Assembly: GCF_000003815.2 (NCBI RefSeq)
Contig: NC_049985.1
Span: 3,616,157-3,680,156, forward strand
Length of the DNA: 64,000 nucleotides
From: Branchiostoma floridae
Lineage: Eukaryota > Chordata > Leptocardii > Amphioxiformes > Branchiostomatidae
Direction of reading: 5' to 3'
Position numbers and translations under genes: made by a program. Each line of letters starts with the position of its first letter. Position 1 is the first letter of the stretch. The notes under the pieces are model-generated. The model was not told the DNA's origin. It searched no databases and saw only the letters and a list, made by a program, of their open reading frames with translations. Of this stretch, positions 22,271 to 33,813 are shown piece by piece.

Positions 22271-23490
22271 GCCGAGCGACTTTTGTTGACGGTCTGATAT
22301 CCCTACGTCGCCGCCTCGCTGATATTCCCACGGACATGTTTCAAGAAAAATACCCAGCAAAAAAACGCTGTTCTGCGTCAAATTCTATTCTATAAAACAT
22401 GTGGGACTCAGTGTTACAGTCTAAATATTTTGTAGAAGCACCGCTGTAGGAAAGAAGGTCCAAGCAATGTAAAACATCACGTAGCATGAAGTTCGCTGTC
22501 AACTGGCACACAGCACATGACTGTTTGAAACTCTAAGTCTAATCAACAGCCGTGTTTGATTGATAGCCGGCGGTCTTTTGATGAAGTCGGCGAAAGGTGC
22601 GTTAGTTAGAAGATCTGCGTTTAGTTTTGATACGTAATTATAAGTTAGACAGTGGCGAGAATGATTATTTTCTCATCAATATTTCTCTTCAGAATTATTT
22701 GAGCTTAATTGTACATCTAAACAATTGGCTTACCTGTGCAATGTTTATATGATTAATGATCAGTGTACTGAAATCATGTGTAACGTATGGCTCATAGTCA
22801 ATAGATCAGCATTTTCTCTATAGTGACCACCTGTCTGTAGTGGCCACATTTCTATCACAGGACTGGAACTTGCGAAAACTGCTGTATTTTCTCCAGAGCA
22901 AATGTATGTGTTCCTAGTGCCTGTTGTTGTTTGACATAAACTTTGAACATTTAAATTGTAAGTAACTTTAAACTGCCAGAGTTTCAGCCCAATAAAACAC
23001 TCTCAGCGCCAGGGTATGAACAGACTGACCAGACAGACGAAAATAAATCCTCGAACAAGGTTCAATCGTATCTTCCGAGTCTGGCAGGAAGTTGTTAAAC
23101 TAAAATAAGAATAGGCTCGTTGGCTGATTGCATACAAAGTAAAACAGTTTAACAGTTTTACAGCTTGAAGAAAACAAACGCTCCTACAGTACCTGCACCT
23201 GCTTGATAATTATTAAATCGTATGCCCTACTTGAATAAGAAAAGTTCACTGCAATAATAAATGTACCCACATTACAAGGAGCTTATTCTTTTTTAAACTT
23301 ACACCTAGTTATCGTACTGAAAATTGTTAATGACATTAAATGAAGTCATTCAACAATTTTCAGTCATGATGAAAATTTTCTGAATGGAAGGTGTGATTAT
23401 TGTCATTTTCTGAAAAATAGAAGCAAGCTCTGTTTTTACCTGGAATAAATTCACAATACCAGTCCACTTTGGGGGATAATGTACTGTTAA
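22270..23490. other. Intergenic DNA with no recognised feature
   Basis: AT-rich, no convincing ORF, RNA gene or repeat seen between the duplicated segments and the dispersed repeat before the LINE. Confidence 0.5.
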
Positions 23491-23494
23491 GAGG

Positions 23495-23605
23495 ATGTTC
23501 CATTTTTGCGCAGGGGTGATTTGGAACAGTCCAATGTTGCGTGGGAAGGGGTATGGCTGAAATATGCTGTATTTGCTCTTAAGCAAATGTCGGCCTTTCT
23601 AGTTG
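23495..23605 (+). repeat. Dispersed repeat, copy 2
   Basis: Same blocks as 10720-10840. It ends about 35 bases before the purine tract that precedes the LINE. Confidence 0.6.
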
Positions 23606-23637
23606 GTACTAGCGTTGTTGACACCCCTCTAATGAAC

Positions 23638-23800
23638 AGAGAAAGAAAGAGAGAAAGAAAGAGAGAGAGTGAGAAAGAAAGAGTGAGAGAAAGAAAGAGG
23701 GAAAGAAAGAAAAGAGAAAGGAAGAAAGAAGAGAGAAAGAAAGAAACAAAAAGAAAAAGAAAGAAAGAAAGAAAGAAGGAAAGAAAGAAAGAAAGAAAAG
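23638..23800 (+). repeat. Irregular GAAA/GAGA purine tract before LINE ORF1
   Basis: Almost pure purine strand of GAAA units interspersed with GAGA and GTGA, ending eight bases before the ORF1 ATG region. Reads as a degenerate relative of the 3' GAAA tail. Confidence 0.85.
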
Positions 23801-25417
23801 ATGTTTCCAACCAGTAGTCAAACACAAACCTTCCAGAGCCCCGCCTTAACAAGAAGCAGAACCCTGAGCACCATTGATGAAGAAGGAGATCACGATCAGG
23901 ACGTGGTGATAAGGATACTAGCAGAGAACGCGAAGTTGCGAGATCAACTCAAGTATGAGTTGAAGGAAACAAATGAGAGACTAACAAAGATGGAAGACAT
24001 CACAAAACGACAAGATAAAGCAAGAGCAGACATTGCTGATGAGTGTGACAGACAGATACAGAGCATACAGTTTGCATTAACAGACAACAAAGATGCTCAA
24101 TCAAAACAACAGGAAGATATAGACAGTTTGAAAGGAAAGCTTAAGAGAATAGAAACAAACCAAGTGAAAATGAACACATCAATGGCATCATACATGAATA
24201 GAATACACTCACTCGAGACCGAGATTCAAGCATGCATAAGGAAGACAAACCAGGACAAAGACACTACAGCTGAGCATAGTAAACTAGCTGCTTATGTACA
24301 AAATCTGGCTCATACAATGGAGGAGAGAATCAAGGAGCAAGAATGTGCTCTGTCGAATACACACTCGACTGTACGGGAACTGAGGGACAGGCTAGGACAC
24401 TTAGAAGGTGCTAGAACAACAGACCTAAGAAACAGGCAATCACCAGACAAAGAAAGAAGTAAGAAACTAGAGACTAGCAACAGTAAAGCTGTAGGACCTG
24501 TAACTGGAGCTAATAGATTGCCAAATATGAACACTGGAAGCAAAATGCAAGTGGAGAGTTATGCAACAGTGTGTAAGGGTGATTGGTCACAGGAATCAGA
24601 GATCTCATCATTCCTAAGAAAGGCGAAACATGACAGCACGCCGCGAGACCAAGGTAGAATGAGACAAATTGAAGACAACAACAACCCAGAGCACAACCTC
24701 AAGACACTAACCACTGAACTAACCAGAGATGACCACGAACCAAGAACACAGCTGTCCCAGTACAAGAAAAAGATACCTAGCACAACAGAAGCCATAGTAC
24801 AGTTAGATCCAAGCCCTATCAGGAGCAAAAACACTGCACTCACTGCAGAACCAGGTGCGGAGAAGGGAGAGAAGAGAAAGCACATAACAGAGAATGTGCT
24901 AGACACAGTACATGAAGTAATTGAAATCAGTGAAGCACCGATGAAGAAGAGACGTGTCCCGTGCCAAGAAGAAAGTAGCACCACCAATCCTGCTACTCAA
25001 GACAAGAGAAAGAGAATCATTTCACATGAAGACAATGACGACAGTAATGCTGACGACATGTTCAGAGACTTCATTGGAGTAGAGAGAAGGAGGATAAGGA
25101 GGAAGAGATTCTTCTTGGGCTATATGAAGAAAAATGACCCAAAGAAATTGCAACAAACCATCTACAAGTATGCCCAGCACAAAGGAGTCCAGCTATCCTT
25201 TGTAAGATTGATGCCTACCAAACAGAGAGACTTGTACTTTGCTAGAATCAATGTGCCTCTATACCAAGCACATAAGGTGGTGGGAGAAAGATTTTGGCCC
25301 CCTGGAATAACCTGCAGAGAGTGGTTGTCTGAAAGAAAGTACAAGGGCAAGGAAGAGAGAGATACAGAGGAGGAGAAAGCAAGTCCCAGGCCACCAGGGA
25401 CCCAAACACAGTTATGA
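23801..25417 (+). CDS. LINE ORF1 protein (538 aa)
   Basis: Open frame from ATG at 23801. Residues about 35-215 are charged and heptad-like (coiled coil: LAENAKLRDQLKYELKETNE onward). The middle is polar and lysine/arginine-rich, with KKRR and RRRIRRKR stretches. Residues about 440-515 (RFFLGYMKK... FVRLMP... ARINVP... FWPPGITCREW) look like the RRM-like C-terminal fold seen in ORF1 proteins of several invertebrate LINEs. No CCHC knuckle is visible. Likely an RNA-binding chaperone of the retrotransposon RNP. It ends in the ATGA overlap with ORF2, which suggests termination-reinitiation. No frameshift or stop, so the copy looks young. Confidence 0.8.
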   Translation: MFPTSSQTQTFQSPALTRSRTLSTIDEEGDHDQDVVIRILAENAKLRDQLKYELKETNERLTKMEDITKRQDKARADIADECDRQIQSIQFALTDNKDAQSKQQEDIDSLKGKLKRIETNQVKMNTSMASYMNRIHSLETEIQACIRKTNQDKDTTAEHSKLAAYVQNLAHTMEERIKEQECALSNTHSTVRELRDRLGHLEGARTTDLRNRQSPDKERSKKLETSNSKAVGPVTGANRLPNMNTGSKMQVESYATVCKGDWSQESEISSFLRKAKHDSTPRDQGRMRQIEDNNNPEHNLKTLTTELTRDDHEPRTQLSQYKKKIPSTTEAIVQLDPSPIRSKNTALTAEPGAEKGEKRKHITENVLDTVHEVIEISEAPMKKRRVPCQEESSTTNPATQDKRKRIISHEDNDDSNADDMFRDFIGVERRRIRRKRFFLGYMKKNDPKKLQQTIYKYAQHKGVQLSFVRLMPTKQRDLYFARINVPLYQAHKVVGERFWPPGITCREWLSERKYKGKEERDTEEEKASPRPPGTQTQL

Positions 25418-28400
25418 AAGCAGGCCATGACAAAGAGAGAGAGCTGTCAATAGGATGTTACAATACAAGAGGATTATCCACAGCAATACCGTTTATAACA
25501 AAACACCTACTACAAACAGACATAATTGCCATTTCAGAACACTGGCTGTTTCCGGAGGCACTAAGCACACTAGATAACATCCTACACAGTCACAGAGGCT
25601 TTGGGAGAGCAGATGAGAGGCTTGAAAGGCACACATTGGGACCTTGGAAAAGAGGTCAAGGGGGTGTAGCCCTACTGTGGCGAAAATCACTGGACTATGC
25701 GGTACACAAACTAGAGGCAGGGAACGATAGAGTCATAGGGATACGACTCCGATTGGTAGGAGGACAGAAGCTGTTCATTTTTGCGGTATACCTTCCCCAT
25801 GCAGGGGAAAAGGTAGACGAGTACAGACAACATGTAGACATGCTGAGAGACTTGTACAGGAAATATGAAAATGAAGGAACTGTTATCTTCATGGGCGACT
25901 TCAATGCAGATGTTGGAGAGCAAGGAGGCCCAAGAGGGAAGGGCTCACCATCCAGGAATGGCAGTGAGTTGGCAGAGATCCTGAGCGAGCTGGAGATGAC
26001 CTCCCTGAACCTGAGCCACATATGTACAGGCCCAGTAGAGACATTTGAAACAAAGAATACTAAAAACAAGTCAACTATAGACCACATCATAGTACCAGGA
26101 GAAATAGTAGCAGAAGTGATATCATGCAAAGTAATGGAAGATGATGTCCTGAACATGTCTGATCACAAGCCAGTTATAGCCATCCTGAAGAACAAACCAA
26201 AAGAATGGAAAGAGAGTAACCCTACAGAAAAGCTGGACTGGGAAAGAGCAGGTGATCGACTTCTTGTGAACACATACAAGGAAAATGTGAAGAGGAAGTT
26301 AGAGGGGATGGAAACCCTCACACAGAGGTCAACAGTGGCTATAGAAAAAGAACTTGCAGCGTTAACCAGAGTACTAAGAAGTACAGCGGCTGAAGTGATA
26401 CCAGCTAAGAAAATAAGGAAGCATCAGCGGCCATACTGGTCACAGACCCTTGCAGACAAACATAAGGAAGAGACTGATTTATGGCTACAGTGGAAAGAGG
26501 CAGGAAAACCAAGGGAAAAGGACAATCACTTGTACAAAAAGTACAAAGAAAGTAAAGCACGATTTAGAACAGAACTGAGGAGAGCTAAACTACTACAAGA
26601 AGCACAAGAGAATGAAGAGTTAGCAAAGTTAGCAGAGACTGACGATAAAACCTTCTGGAAAAAGATAAGATGCAGAAAAGGGAAAATAGACAGACCACAA
26701 GCAGTGAGACTGGGGGATCAATTCCTGACTGACCCCAAAGAAGTGAGAGAGGCATGGGCCAGCCATTTTGAAACATTGGGAAATGAACAGGAAGAAGAGA
26801 GTAAATGGTTTGATGAGTCACACCAGAAAGTAATCACTGCAGAAGTAACTGAGATGGAGAAAGAAAGCCATAACAACTTAGAGGGCATTCTGGAAGAACC
26901 ATTCCTACTCACAGAGATTATGTCAGTCTGCAGACAGTTGAAGAATGGCAAGGCTGGAGGGAATGACGGATTAACATACGAACACATTAAATATGGAGGA
27001 GAAGCACTGTGGGCAAGAATGACCCTATTGTTCAACATGATGAGAGAATTGGAATACATACCTGAAGAATTCAAAAAAGGAATCAAAATCCCCTTACTTA
27101 AGCAAGGGAAAGCAGATAAGACTGACCTAGACTCCCACAGAGGGATAACACTGTTAAATGTCATGGCTAAAATCTGGGAGAAGGTGCTACACAACAGATG
27201 GAGGCCTTGGTTGTTGGCAAGAGGTATCCCACATGAACTACAGAGTGGGGGGCAGATAGGATGCTGCAACATAACCACCGCCTATACCGTACAAGAAACA
27301 CTCAACCACTACAAGGAAAGAAACAGTGCAGTCTATGGGTGCTTTCTGGATACAAAGAAGGCGTATGATACAGTATGGACCCAAGGAATGCTGTACAAAG
27401 TGTACAGAGAAGGAGTGAATGGAAAATTATGGAGAATATTGAAACAAATGCACACTGGAAACACTTACTGTGTATTACTGAATGGTGAGATGTCAAGGGA
27501 ATTCAGAACATCACGTGGGGTGAACCAAGGCGGCGTTTTGTCGCTCATCTGCTATCTCTTAGCGACAAATGACATCCATGCAGAACTTCAAGCCCTAGGT
27601 GGTGGCGTGTGTATAGGTGACATCTACTGTGGGTCACCTGCACTAGCAGATGATATAAGTCTTCTTGCAAGCACCAGGATGGGATTAGAGAAGCTGATAG
27701 GTGCAATGCATGACTATGGAAGGAAATGGCGGTTCCAATATGCCCCGGAAAAAAGCAAGTGTGTAGTGTTCGGAAAAAGGGTAAAGGAGCACCCCACAGC
27801 AACAGTCCTGACAAGTGATTGGAAGATGGGAGCATCCACAATCCCAGAAGTAACTGTGGTGACCCATGTGGGGGTCCAGCACTCGACCGACCTCAGATCA
27901 TCAGAGGCCATAGAAAAAGCGTGCAAGAAAGGGAAGAGTAAAATCAGTGCAATACTGGCAACGGGTTCTGAGGGACATACTCCAAACCCCATAATCACCA
28001 AGAGACTGTACAGCACAATTGTAATCCCTAGCATGATGCATGGCTGTGAACTGTGGTATCCAACCAACACCGACCTACTTAAGTTAGAAAGAGTCCACAG
28101 AGCAGGGGTAAAACAAATGCAAGGAATGCACTTCCAAACAGAGACTAATGCAAGTCTGGGATCACTAGGGATGCTGACATTAAAAGCCATGATGGACAAA
28201 CGCAAACTATATTTCTTTGGAAGGCTGGCGCAACTACCTAGCACAATATTGGCCAAAAAAATCTTCACGTACAGACTTTACTCATATATTCTAAGGAGAA
28301 AGTGCCAAACTACCACAGGCTTTGTGAGAGACTGTTTTGCAATTGCCAAAGAGTATGGACTCCAACAATACCTGGAAAATTATTGGTTAACAAGGGACTT

Positions 28401-28950
28401 TCCTTCAGTAACGGAGTGGAAACGAGTGGTTACGACAGCTGTGAATAATAAGGAAGAGGAACGGTGGAAAGCCAGGGTAGCTGAGAGACAAACATGCCCC
28501 AGATTCTACAAAATACATCACACAACCCTGCAGCCCAACAAACTGTGGACACTGTCCCGAAAGAAACCTGAACACAGAGTTAACTTGCAAAACCTCATAC
28601 ATCTGAGTACTGCTCCAGTGAACCAAGGCAACAGACTGTGTCCAACATGTGACAGAATGACTCAGGACATTGTAGGACACTTAGTAGCTGAATGCACTAC
28701 ATTTAACAACATCAGAACTGATATAGTAAATGAGATAACAGACAGACTTGGTGTTAATGTTGCTGTTAGAGTGTTCCAACAACCTGATGAAAGACTAGTG
28801 GAGATTGTCTTAGGGGCAGAAGTAGTCGAAGAAGATGTAGAAACAGAGAGTTGGGAATGTTTTATCCTCGCAGTGGCTAAAATTATAAAGCCCTTGGCGT
28901 CTATGGCTTTAAAGCACACGATATGGAAGGACTCGAGTCTGGAAATATAA
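25414..28950 (+). CDS. LINE ORF2: APE-type endonuclease and reverse transcriptase (1178 aa)
   Basis: Uninterrupted. The N-terminus is an apurinic-like endonuclease: Asn17 (CYNTRG), Glu42 (SEHWL), GDFNAD at 161-166, STIDHI and SDHKP at 249-253. The reverse transcriptase follows: SHRGITLLN, QSGGQIGC, FLDTKKAYDTVW with Asp646 and Asp652, SRGVNQGGVLS, and the catalytic LADD at 744-747 (Leu in place of the usual Tyr/Phe), then a thumb region. Near the C-terminus is a CCHC finger, C1076-x2-C1079-x9-H1089-x4-C1094. This layout is that of APE-type non-LTR elements; I cannot place the clade with certainty. It nicks target DNA and primes reverse transcription of its own RNA. Confidence 0.9.
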   Translation: MKAGHDKERELSIGCYNTRGLSTAIPFITKHLLQTDIIAISEHWLFPEALSTLDNILHSHRGFGRADERLERHTLGPWKRGQGGVALLWRKSLDYAVHKLEAGNDRVIGIRLRLVGGQKLFIFAVYLPHAGEKVDEYRQHVDMLRDLYRKYENEGTVIFMGDFNADVGEQGGPRGKGSPSRNGSELAEILSELEMTSLNLSHICTGPVETFETKNTKNKSTIDHIIVPGEIVAEVISCKVMEDDVLNMSDHKPVIAILKNKPKEWKESNPTEKLDWERAGDRLLVNTYKENVKRKLEGMETLTQRSTVAIEKELAALTRVLRSTAAEVIPAKKIRKHQRPYWSQTLADKHKEETDLWLQWKEAGKPREKDNHLYKKYKESKARFRTELRRAKLLQEAQENEELAKLAETDDKTFWKKIRCRKGKIDRPQAVRLGDQFLTDPKEVREAWASHFETLGNEQEEESKWFDESHQKVITAEVTEMEKESHNNLEGILEEPFLLTEIMSVCRQLKNGKAGGNDGLTYEHIKYGGEALWARMTLLFNMMRELEYIPEEFKKGIKIPLLKQGKADKTDLDSHRGITLLNVMAKIWEKVLHNRWRPWLLARGIPHELQSGGQIGCCNITTAYTVQETLNHYKERNSAVYGCFLDTKKAYDTVWTQGMLYKVYREGVNGKLWRILKQMHTGNTYCVLLNGEMSREFRTSRGVNQGGVLSLICYLLATNDIHAELQALGGGVCIGDIYCGSPALADDISLLASTRMGLEKLIGAMHDYGRKWRFQYAPEKSKCVVFGKRVKEHPTATVLTSDWKMGASTIPEVTVVTHVGVQHSTDLRSSEAIEKACKKGKSKISAILATGSEGHTPNPIITKRLYSTIVIPSMMHGCELWYPTNTDLLKLERVHRAGVKQMQGMHFQTETNASLGSLGMLTLKAMMDKRKLYFFGRLAQLPSTILAKKIFTYRLYSYILRRKCQTTTGFVRDCFAIAKEYGLQQYLENYWLTRDFPSVTEWKRVVTTAVNNKEEERWKARVAERQTCPRFYKIHHTTLQPNKLWTLSRKKPEHRVNLQNLIHLSTAPVNQGNRLCPTCDRMTQDIVGHLVAECTTFNNIRTDIVNEITDRLGVNVAVRVFQQPDERLVEIVLGAEVVEEDVETESWECFILAVAKIIKPLASMALKHTIWKDSSLEI

Positions 28951-29166
28951 CAGAAAACAACAGTAAACAGAAGCATGTCACATGACATGAGTTTGGAAAG
29001 AGAAAGAAGTGGAATTGTCACAGATTTTATGTATTAACGCTACTTAGCGATTATATAAATGTGTCACATACTAGTAACGTATATAAGCTGCATGTTTTAA
29101 AGAGAAATGTTATTGTATGTAACTGAGTGTTTTTTTTATGCTCTCCCAAGTGGAGGAATAAAGTAC

Positions 29167-29354
<188 letters not shown>

Positions 29355-29382
29355 CCAATGAGGTTTTACCATCATGGGATCC

Positions 29383-29405
29383 TGGGAACGAGACGCGGAA
29401 GTGCC
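29383..29405 (+). promoter_or_regulatory. Shared promoter/5'UTR motif of SDR copy C
   Basis: TGGGAACGAGACGCGGAAG then TGCCCC, about 100 bases before the copy C start. The block begins less than 30 bases after the end of the LINE-associated (GAAA)n tract; a CCAAT pentamer at 29355-29359 lies between them. Confidence 0.6.
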
Positions 29406-29502
29406 CCAGTGTCAATGACCCCTGGTGTGCACTGGCTACTGTGCTAGTAGGTCACCAGGTCCTGCCCTTGTTCAACCAGTCCTGCCTGATATCCTGGCTA
29501 CC

Positions 29503-32500
29503 ATGTCGCGTCTAGCGTGGGCCAGTCTTGTGGTAGTATTGGCTGCTGTGGGGATCGGGGTCTACTGGAACTACGATGGCTTCGATCCAGGTAAGACTAA
29601 GGCTACAGTCTTGTTCTTGACCAACACTCAAAGTCGAGACCGTGATAAGCCCAGACCAGGTACTGACCATTTCAATGCTCCCCTGCCCATGATAACTGCA
29701 GTGTCGGCCTGTGTCATGTATGATGTGAGGTGATCTTTCCAGAGCTCTGCAAAGCTGTGAAGATAACATGGATCAGACCTACATTACATTTGACGTTGGT
29801 ATGTAAGAAGAAAGTCTCCGGTTTCCGAGGGGGCGTGGTCCCTGTGTTGTGCGATCGTTGATGATTTCGTTCTCCACAAAACGTCTCCCGTCTTTGAATC
29901 ATAGGAAAGGTTGTGACAACCTGGGTTCCAGTATTATACATTCATAATCATAGTGACCTAGATTTCAGTACGTTGACCCTTGACCTTTGGTTACACGGGG
30001 GAACTCACCGATCATGTTCCCGATTCAAAAGACAATCTTGTGAGCTACGACAAAGTACAAACCATTAGATAACCAACACATCACATATTGCTATTACACC
30101 GAGTCGCAGTGGTCTTGATATAGTTGAGTAGACAAATGCAGCATGGACAAAACGAAGCCTATTCTTTGCAGAGACAATACGCGGTGCAACAGTTGTCATC
30201 ACGGGCTGCAGTACCGGCATTGGCGAAGAGATGGCGTACCAGTACGCCCGGCTGGGAGCAAAGATCCTCATCACAGCCAGGAGGGAGAACAGGCTGAAAG
30301 AGGTGGGGATGTTTACTGTTGGCAAGGCTGATGGGTATAAACGCGAAGGCTGATTGTCGCGTCTTGTCATATGAAATAAGGTTGTAAAGGTAGCCTCATA
30401 GCCATTTTCTGAGGCCGTGGGGGCAGTGTTTTGTTATCCACGGTGTCCAGGACATGGTTTTGGACAGTGGAGCCCATCTCTCTCCTTTCTCAGCCCTTAA
30501 CCTTCCCAACCACATTCATTCACCCATTTGTACACCTGAGTGGAGTGGGGAAAGTCGTGTTAAGTGCCTTTTCCAGGGACACCAACATCGGTGGCACATC
30601 AGGGGAGTCGAACCTAATACCTTTGAGTTTTGGGCAAAGCACCCTAACCGTTTTGCCATGACGTTGCAACCATATGAAATATTAGTAGTTGAGTACCAAA
30701 TAAAAAAGCTAAAATCAGCTAAGTTACGTTTTATGTTGTGACATATAGTACCATTGATACAAAACGGTCCGACTAATATGTAAGTTTAATTTGCAACGGT
30801 GCCTCCCTCAGGTGGTAGCGAAGGCTATGTCCCTGGGAGCCCAGGAGGCGCACTACGTGGCCGGGGACATGGGGAAGGCGGAGGACTGTGAGAGAACCAT
30901 TCAAATAGCCAAGGAGAAATTTGGTAGGACCTGATAGAGTGCATGTCAAAAGTGATCTCTTGAAAAGGATGTATACTAAATGTGTAGCGTACATGAATAA
31001 GATAGAAGTTAGAGACAAATACAACTACATGTACACAGAAACGGAGACACACACACAGGTACACACGCGGGCACTCATTCAGACATACACACTCACATAG
31101 GCAATTCACGTGAAAACAGTTGAGTTTTTTCATTAATTTCTTTTCAATCATGATCTTTTTTTTTTCAGGACGTCTTGACTACCTAGTCCTTAACCACGAC
31201 GGCTCAAATGTTAAGAATCTTCACGAGTACTTCGGGACAAAGTCTTGGGACGAGGACCCTGATATGGACTTCTTCGTGGACTACTTGAACATCAACGTTG
31301 TTGGTTACGTGCGGCTGGCCTCGCTGGCCCTGCCTCTGCTGAAGGAGAGTAAAGGACACCTCATTGCCGTCAATGCCCTGCTTGGTAATCGTTTCACAAA
31401 CGTTCTTTTGGATTTTTCCCATATATTAATCTATTAATTATTAGACAACTTAGGTTGCTTATGAAGTATAGTTGACAACTGACAAGCCATTATCATGGTC
31501 ATCGCGCTATGCGTTCATGCTTTCCTCTGGCAACTAATCTTGATTCATAAATCAATATTTCAGTAACGCAACGTTATACGATAATGATGTAATGGTAGCC
31601 TCTTTCGTACCCTTCTAGGAGTTTATTTTCTTGGGGGAGGGGGTCTAATACGCGATTTACAACTTGATAAGGGTCAGATTCTTATCCTGTGACGGTCGTG
31701 TCTCCTCCTCAAAAAAACAACACGTCAACGCTCTTAGAAGGCTTCAAATGAGGCTAAAGATGATTTGCACTAGTGATGACATGCATCAAACATATTGTCT
31801 TTGCATCTGATTTCTTGGTGTTTGCGAACGTATAATCCAGATATATCTCCATCCGGATAGTTTTCCCTAACCTTGATGGTTTTGCCTAAACTTTACACAC
31901 GTAGGAAAGGTTCCATTTCCTAAGCTGAGCTGGGGGGTGACGGTGAAGTTCGCGCTGGACGGGTTCTTCAGCTCGCTCCGTGTGGAACTGAAGAAGGCGG
32001 GGCACGACGTGTCAGTCACCCTGCCCATTCTCGGCTTCATCCGGACTCCCGCGGCGGAAAAAATAGCCCAGGTATGTACTGTTATAGCTGTACATAAAGA
32101 TTATAAAGATTTTTCACCCAACACATTTATCGAGAAGAGAAGCATGGATTCCGTCGTATGCAGGGTACCTGGGTACAACGCAACGCACAGCGCATACGCA
32201 GTTTAAACAGTGAAACAGCTTATCACTTGCCTCAAACAGCAATGAGTCAAGCAACTTGATACGATGTTGGATATAATTTTGATCCTAGTCGTTACTTGAG
32301 AATTGCTAAATTTGGCGAATCTTCTTGCCTGAATGTCTAACCTTCATCGACGTAGCTTATTGTAAAGGGCTCTTGCATTCAATTCACCACCATGGTGGGC
32401 GCAGAATTGCGGCAGTCCTACAAAAAAACCTACAAAAAAATGCCACGATAAAGTAAAAATGCTTAGAATTAAAAGAAAGACAATTTCTTCCAGAAAACGG

Positions 32501-32685
32501 AGCAGGGACGAGAGATGCTGAAGATGTCCGTACCTGTTGACGAGACGGCCCGCGCCATCATCCGGGGAGGGGCGACCCGCGCCCGCGAGGTCTACATCCC
32601 GGTCTCCCTGTGCTGGACGCTCACCAAACTCAGGGCCATCTTTCCCGCCTTCGTCGATAACTACTTCATCGACGTGGAGCTTTGA
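29503..32685 (+). CDS. HSD11B1-like short-chain dehydrogenase, copy C (6 exons, 301 aa)
   Basis: Exons 29503-29590, 30172-30302, 30812-30923, 31169-31384, 31905-32071, 32494-32685 join to 906 nt. N-terminal anchor MSRLAWASLVVVL, then YDGFDPETIRGATVV and TGCSTGIG, LDYLVLNHDGSNV, FALDGFFSSLRVEL, and GGATRAREVYIP near the end. The catalytic Ser position is Ala180 (context VNALLG), the Tyr position is Gly193 (context SWGVTVK), and Lys197 is present. Introns are short (0.25-0.6 kb). Intron 2 contains a tRNA-derived SINE. The start codon was chosen because it aligns with the start of the other three copies and gives the anchor; an upstream in-frame ATG at 29425 would add residues that are not conserved. 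It pairs with copy D as a tandem duplicate, shown by shared intron 1 and exon 6 flanking sequence. Confidence 0.9.
29734..29930 (+). other. Intron 1 block conserved between SDR copies C and D
   Basis: CAGAGCTCTG, ACATGGATCAGACCTACA, CGAGGGGGCGTGGTCCCTGT and TGCGATCGTTGATGATTTC match 34078-34230 of copy D. GGGGGCGTGG resembles a KLF/Sp site. May be duplication residue or an intronic regulatory element. Confidence 0.5.
30425..30670 (-). mobile_element. tRNA-derived SINE in intron 2 of SDR copy C
   Basis: Minus strand: TGGCAAAACGGTTAGGGTGC (A-box), GGTTCGACTCC (B-box, 30604-30614), GTGCCACCGATGTTGG, AAAGGCACTTAACACGACTT. A head-to-body match to the SINEs at 12 kb. Confidence 0.65.
32236..32353. 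mobile_element. Foldback-family MITE remnant in intron 5 of SDR copy C
   Basis: CAAGCAACTTGATACGATG and GAATGTCTAACCTTCATCGA match the family at 10841-11125 with decay. Confidence 0.45.
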
Positions 32686-33733
32686 GTGCCCTTCCCATCT
32701 TGAACTATAATTCTGTAAACAGAGGATCCAACTTTGGCTTAGGTCATATTTCCAAACCGGGGCCCGGGCTGGCAGCTTTCGGGAGCGAAAAGAATGATAT
32801 AAAAGACATTAAAATACATAAAATGTCAAAATAAGATTCATGCGTATATTTCTAGGTGTACATTTTACCTTTTCGTTTCTGAAAACATCCTGACCGGTCC
32901 CTGGTTTGGAAATGTGACCAACATTGAATCATAATGCAGGGTTACGTCAATCAATAGCAACATGTACGTTCTAGTAATAATGGTGTTTGTTTATTAAAGA
33001 CACATTACGAGTAACAGTACGGGGGGGGGGGCATATTTTAAAATTCAATTTTGGACAGGGGTGGTAATTCAAAATTCAATTCATTTAACCGGATTTAACC
33101 GGAAATGTTTTTGGACTTCATTTTACATGTGGGTACCACGGAAATGGTTTTGTGATAGTAATATAGGCGTTTATTTATTAGATACACATTACGAGTAACA
33201 GCTACACAGAACATAGAATGTCTGAATTACGCTGGTATAACAACTGTTGATAATGAAAAAAAATATTAGTTAAACGTACAGTTAGCACAGTACAGTTAAA
33301 TTCGATAACAAACAACACTTGTATATTCTTAAAAATCGATAAAATTCGTGGGGTTTGTTTTATATCAGCATACATTAAATCAATTATGGATTCTAATTAC
33401 TTTGATAGAAATCATGATACTAAAAGCATTCTATATATGGTACGCATAAATATATCATCGATTGTAGTGATAAAGTCCTTATACTTAAAAGTCATTCTAC
33501 ACATAATGCAAAAACTTGGCAAGTCAAACGCGAGAACAACGACTGTCCAATATATTGTAGCACGTAAAACTAGTTTGTGAATGATGATGTAAGAGGGGTG
33601 ATATCTATGGTTAGTATGGTATATCCTCCCTTTTCAATTGCTGACGAGAGTTTATGACGGACAGAATATCACTATAGAGGCATGTGTAGTACTTTTAAGC
33701 CTTAGGCTAAACTCTACAACCATCCTGGGATCT

Positions 33734-33756
33734 TGGGAACGAGACGCGGAAGTGCC
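33734..33756 (+). promoter_or_regulatory. Shared promoter/5'UTR motif of SDR copy D
   Basis: TGGGAACGAGACGCGGAAG then TGCCCC, about 65-80 bases before the copy D start. It matches copy C for about 30 bases, including the preceding CATCCTGGGATC-type stretch. Confidence 0.6.
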
Positions 33757-33813
33757 CCTGCGTGTGTGTACTGTCCTGTCGAGTCTGTTCTTGTCCCCGT
33801 CTACTATCCTACC

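Noticed and set aside
23487-23852. Minus-strand frame with a long Leu/Ser/Phe run, looking like membrane segments
   Set aside because: Antisense of the GA-rich tract before the LINE.
24559-24987. Minus-strand 142-aa hydrophobic frame, and similar ones to 29021
   Set aside because: Antisense shadows of the LINE ORFs.
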